Below are positions 60,680-64,000 of a DNA stretch of 64,000 nucleotides, piece after piece. This stretch comes from Plecoglossus altivelis (taxonomy: Eukaryota > Chordata > Actinopteri > Osmeriformes > Plecoglossidae). The translations under genes were made by a program, and so were the position numbers. Every line of letters begins with the position of its first letter. Within the stretch, counting starts at the first letter, position 1. A model generated the notes under the pieces. That model saw nothing but the letters and a program-made list of their open reading frames with translations, had not been told where the DNA came from and did not search any database. The DNA is taken from NCBI GenBank assembly GCA_036571765.1, contig BROE01000013.1:15756525-15820524 (forward strand), written 5' to 3'.

Positions 60680-63600
60680 TCTGTCAATGACAACGATGAT
60701 TTGATCTAAAACAGAAACTGCAACTCTGGCATCCAGAGCATCTCCATCACATTCTCACTGTGACGGTCCAACAAAAATGAGGCGATGAGTCGCTAAAGAC
60801 GCGCTTTGTCCAGCAGATGTCACTATGGGTCCAGTAAATACTCATGGATTCAAAATATATGTGTATTTTTGCAAAAAATAATGCAAGAATATCCCTGGGA
60901 ATGACCCTAAACCTCATCATAATGATTGTGACAAACTGTCTCCATAGAACTGATCGAATATACGATTAGCGTGTTTTGTGGTTTTCTGGCCATATTTTTA
61001 CCTCATTGGCATATTGAACATGATGTTGTTGAACAAATTCTCCAGTAGATGTCACCAAATACCCATTAAGATTTTTTTTAAATATAAAAGTCAGTGCCAT
61101 GGAGTCAGTCAGATTGCCACCATCTTGCTTTTTGGATTTTGTAAGAGCATTTTCATCCTGCTTTTGCTGTGAAGGCTATGGTTTTGTGTGCTTTACAACG
61201 TGTGCTTTACAATGTACAAACACAAGTTTGTTGCTGCATCCAGATGTGTTGAGATTCGTTGAGAAGGATATTGGGCCGTGTTTGCTGCATAGTTATTAAG
61301 AGTTTGGAGTCCAATATATTGCCATTTGGGATCACTGTATCAATCCCTGATCTTAATATTTAGTCCACAGAAATATAGTAATTACACACCTCCACATTTA
61401 AAAGCACATTTTGATCAGCTACGTTGACGTCTTACATGGATCTCAGCAGGAGAAGATAGGAAAGAGCTGGTGATGTTCAATCTAGTCTGCTCTGTTGTTG
61501 TAAGTGCAACACATTGTGATAGGTGGCACTATTGTGCGATATTGGCCTTGCAACAGCTGTAAGCTTTTAATCCGGGGACACAAAATGCTGTATTTGTTTA
61601 CCTTTTTTAGATGGATGGATTATAAATTATCTGTGCCAACAGGCATATGATTTTGACTGAGATTATGCATGTGGTACAGATGCTGAACTAAACAGATATT
61701 TTAGTTTTTTTTTGTCACCAGTGGTTCCAAGTGATGTGCATATGCTCCTGCATAGATGTTTCCAATATTGTCAGTGGGTATTGGAGATCAAAGATATTCG
61801 GATGTTTACCCTGAAGTAGTTCAAAATTAACGGTTATTATTCAACTGTCACTCTCCCCCATTCCATTTCATTTCCTATTATTCTAGTCAACTCAACTGTG
61901 AATTGGCTGAAAATGTATTTCCATATCCCCCATAATTGCAGTGTTGTTAAAATAAGACTTCCATCGTTCTCCTAAGTACACATCAAGCGATGCAATTACT
62001 CAAAAAAGAAAACCTGCTAATGTCAGAGTGGTGAAAATATCATACCACACCCCCATTCCCCAAATCCTACTGGGAAGTGTTACATTTTGAATGTGACCAC
62101 ATGCACGCTCATAGACACATGGAAAAGCTGTCGAAAGAAATGAAAGCGTGTGGGCACAGTTTGGACGCTGCCTTTAGGGGTTTGCTTGATTTGGTTTGAG
62201 TGATGCCATGACGGAGGTATGCGAGAAAGCGGATCCAGTTCACACTGCAGAGCAGTGGCGGCCTGCTATTGCAAGCCTCTCTGCGTCTATCTGTTTACTG
62301 TGCTTCTCTCTTATCAAGCCTTTAATTACTTAATTATTCTTCATTAGGCTCAATTAAAATACAATGGACTCACTGCAGCAAAAGTCAGGCAATGTGGGCT
62401 GTCTCACGGCCGTGTGCAGAGCAGGACATGGGGTACCTTGATGTCTCTGCCATGTGTTCTTGGAAAACACATTGTTGTTCTTCTTTGAATGAAAGCCTGG
62501 GAAGTCTTATTGCTATGCTAACAGCAAAATCTAACATTGACTTTTATGAAATGGTCATGCTCCTCTGTGTCTTCTGAGGAATAGATTCACATACATGGCA
62601 ATCAAAGCACCTTCACCAAGCAAAATTGCTTTCAGAAATAGAAATGGTTTTCTTTCTCTATATTCATGCAAGTGATTTGTTGTGCAATGTCACCTTACTC
62701 AGCGGTGGCCACACCAGGTTTACATCAAGTTTTTTTTTTCCATCCACTTTCTCTGCCTCTGTCTAAATCAGTCAATTTATTTCCAAATTGCAAGTCGAGT
62801 GGGGGAGCAAGGACTTTTCTCTCTTTTTTTTCTCCTTCCAGTGGTGGCGAAATATTAAATCAATGCACCCCTATATATTGAGAAGGTTTAATTTCTTATT
62901 TGATATTGATGGGGATGAACCTGGCTTTGAGTGTCATGAAGGACATAGTGTTACAAATCCCAGACCTTTATATTCATAGAACAAAGACAGTGAGGAGTGA
63001 ATGAGCTGGATTAATACAGTGGATGCATGTTCTGCAGCACGGGCTGCCAGCCCTTGACTGGTTTCATCGCTCGACTGCTAGACTCCACACCTTTATTTAT
63101 TAGCATCAGAAGAAGACCAGTTGCCACCGGCCTCAGAGTAATCCACTAGCAGCAAATTTGCATTTCTTTCCACCTTCCTGATTATCCCTCAGCAAAACAA
63201 CATGTACAGAAGCAGTGCCATCATAAAAGTGCGAGTGACCTGTGCGTTATTGCTTTCTACATGAATGTATGTTGAATTCCTAGCCGATTGGGGGCCTATC
63301 AGACTGTTGACGCTGCTGGTGCTATACTGCGCATAGCGAACGTCTGTTCATGCCAGCACAGTGTCTGGTGGCCGTGCAGGGACAGCCCTGTGGTGTCACC
63401 TGTCTGTCCGAAGCGAACCCCCATCAAAGCCATGCTCCACCGAGCGCTTGTTTTCCTGCATTCTCACGAAGGAGATCCTGTCGTGTTCAAACGAGCCAGC
63501 TTCCCCCCCCCCCCCCCGTTTGTCTCACAGAGAGTTAATTACGGCTGCTTGACCTATCATTTTAAAGGTAAGCCTTGGCTGATTGTTTTTTCACACCGCG

Positions 63601-64000
63601 AATGAACAATTGATTTGCTTTGTTTGACATATAGAGTTACTCAGCCGAGAGCTGAGCCTGTGTCATCCCTATTGAGGGAGCGGAGGAGCGAGGCAGTAGC
63701 TCTCTCCTCCAGAGGGGTCTGGGCTGAAGTTCACCTGATACTGCTTTGATCTGCAGCAACAGGGGGGAGATGATTTTATTTAAGGTGTCTCGGCGCCTCC
63801 GTGGCTCTGCGCTGTGTGAGGTGCACAGAGAAATTGTAGGTTTATTTGAGCTGTTGAGAGGAGACTGTATGTGCCCACAGACACACACACACCCACACAC
63901 ACCACACACACAAACAACCTGAACTACCAGCAACAAGACACGTCCACATCTGCTGTTGGGAAGTTTTTCTTTCTACGTTTGGCACATACTGTAGGCCTGT
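60680..64000. other. ric3 5' flank and intergenic DNA: no gene recognised
   Basis: The ric3 promoter should lie close to 60680-60900, but no TATA or clear core element was identified. The rest is AT-rich with a duplicated CCAGYAGATGTCAC motif (60810-60823 and 61042-61055). A GC-richer patch lies at about 63290-63520, with a C run at 63504-63518. Open frames are short and unlike any protein I know. Confidence 0.55.

Noticed and set aside
62666..63605. Several short + strand frames upstream of ric3
   Set aside because: All are under 110 codons, overlap one another in different frames and resemble no known protein.

Overview
The window is vertebrate nuclear DNA, almost certainly from a teleost fish. 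Three protein-coding genes with GT-AG introns can be read, and their spliced products are close to the mammalian RRAS2, TUB and RIC3 proteins as I recall them. Compact introns packed with (AC/GT)n, (CT/GA)n, (TA)n and degenerate CTGC/CTGT-type repeats are typical of ray-finned fish. I cannot assign a species. No bacterial, viral or plasmid content, CRISPR array, rRNA or tRNA was seen.

Layout. 1-11.1 kb: the 3' part of rras2 on the + strand. Exons 2-6 of the usual six are present; exon 1, with the P-loop, lies upstream of base 1. 11.1-15.7 kb: no recognised gene. 15,702-55,604: tub on the + strand. Twelve exons starting at 36,773 encode a 496-residue protein equivalent to the short mammalian isoform, with a C-terminal tubby domain. 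A small ATG-containing, phase-compatible segment at 15,702-15,757 looks like an alternative first exon about 21 kb further upstream. 57,632-60,679: ric3 on the - strand, six exons and 517 residues, convergent with tub. 60.7-64 kb: ric3 upstream DNA with no recognised gene.

Function. The three genes do not form one pathway. RRAS2 (TC21) is a membrane-anchored Ras-family GTPase. Tubby is a phosphoinositide-binding adaptor in neurons and cilia. RIC-3 is an endoplasmic reticulum chaperone for nicotinic acetylcholine and 5-HT3 receptors. The tail-to-tail tub/ric3 order matches mammals, whereas rras2 next to tub differs from human chromosome 11, where the two are megabases apart.

Most of the rest is intron or intergenic DNA rich in simple repeats and minisatellites, and nearly all long open frames outside the exons are repeat translations. 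Points worth checking: the candidate alternative tub first exon, an upstream ORF overlapping the tub start, a (TG)n tract serving as the 3' splice-site region of rras2 intron 2, overlapping tub/ric3 3' ends, the very acidic ric3 tail, a basic insert in ric3, and CTCF-like motifs. I found no convincing novel multi-gene system.
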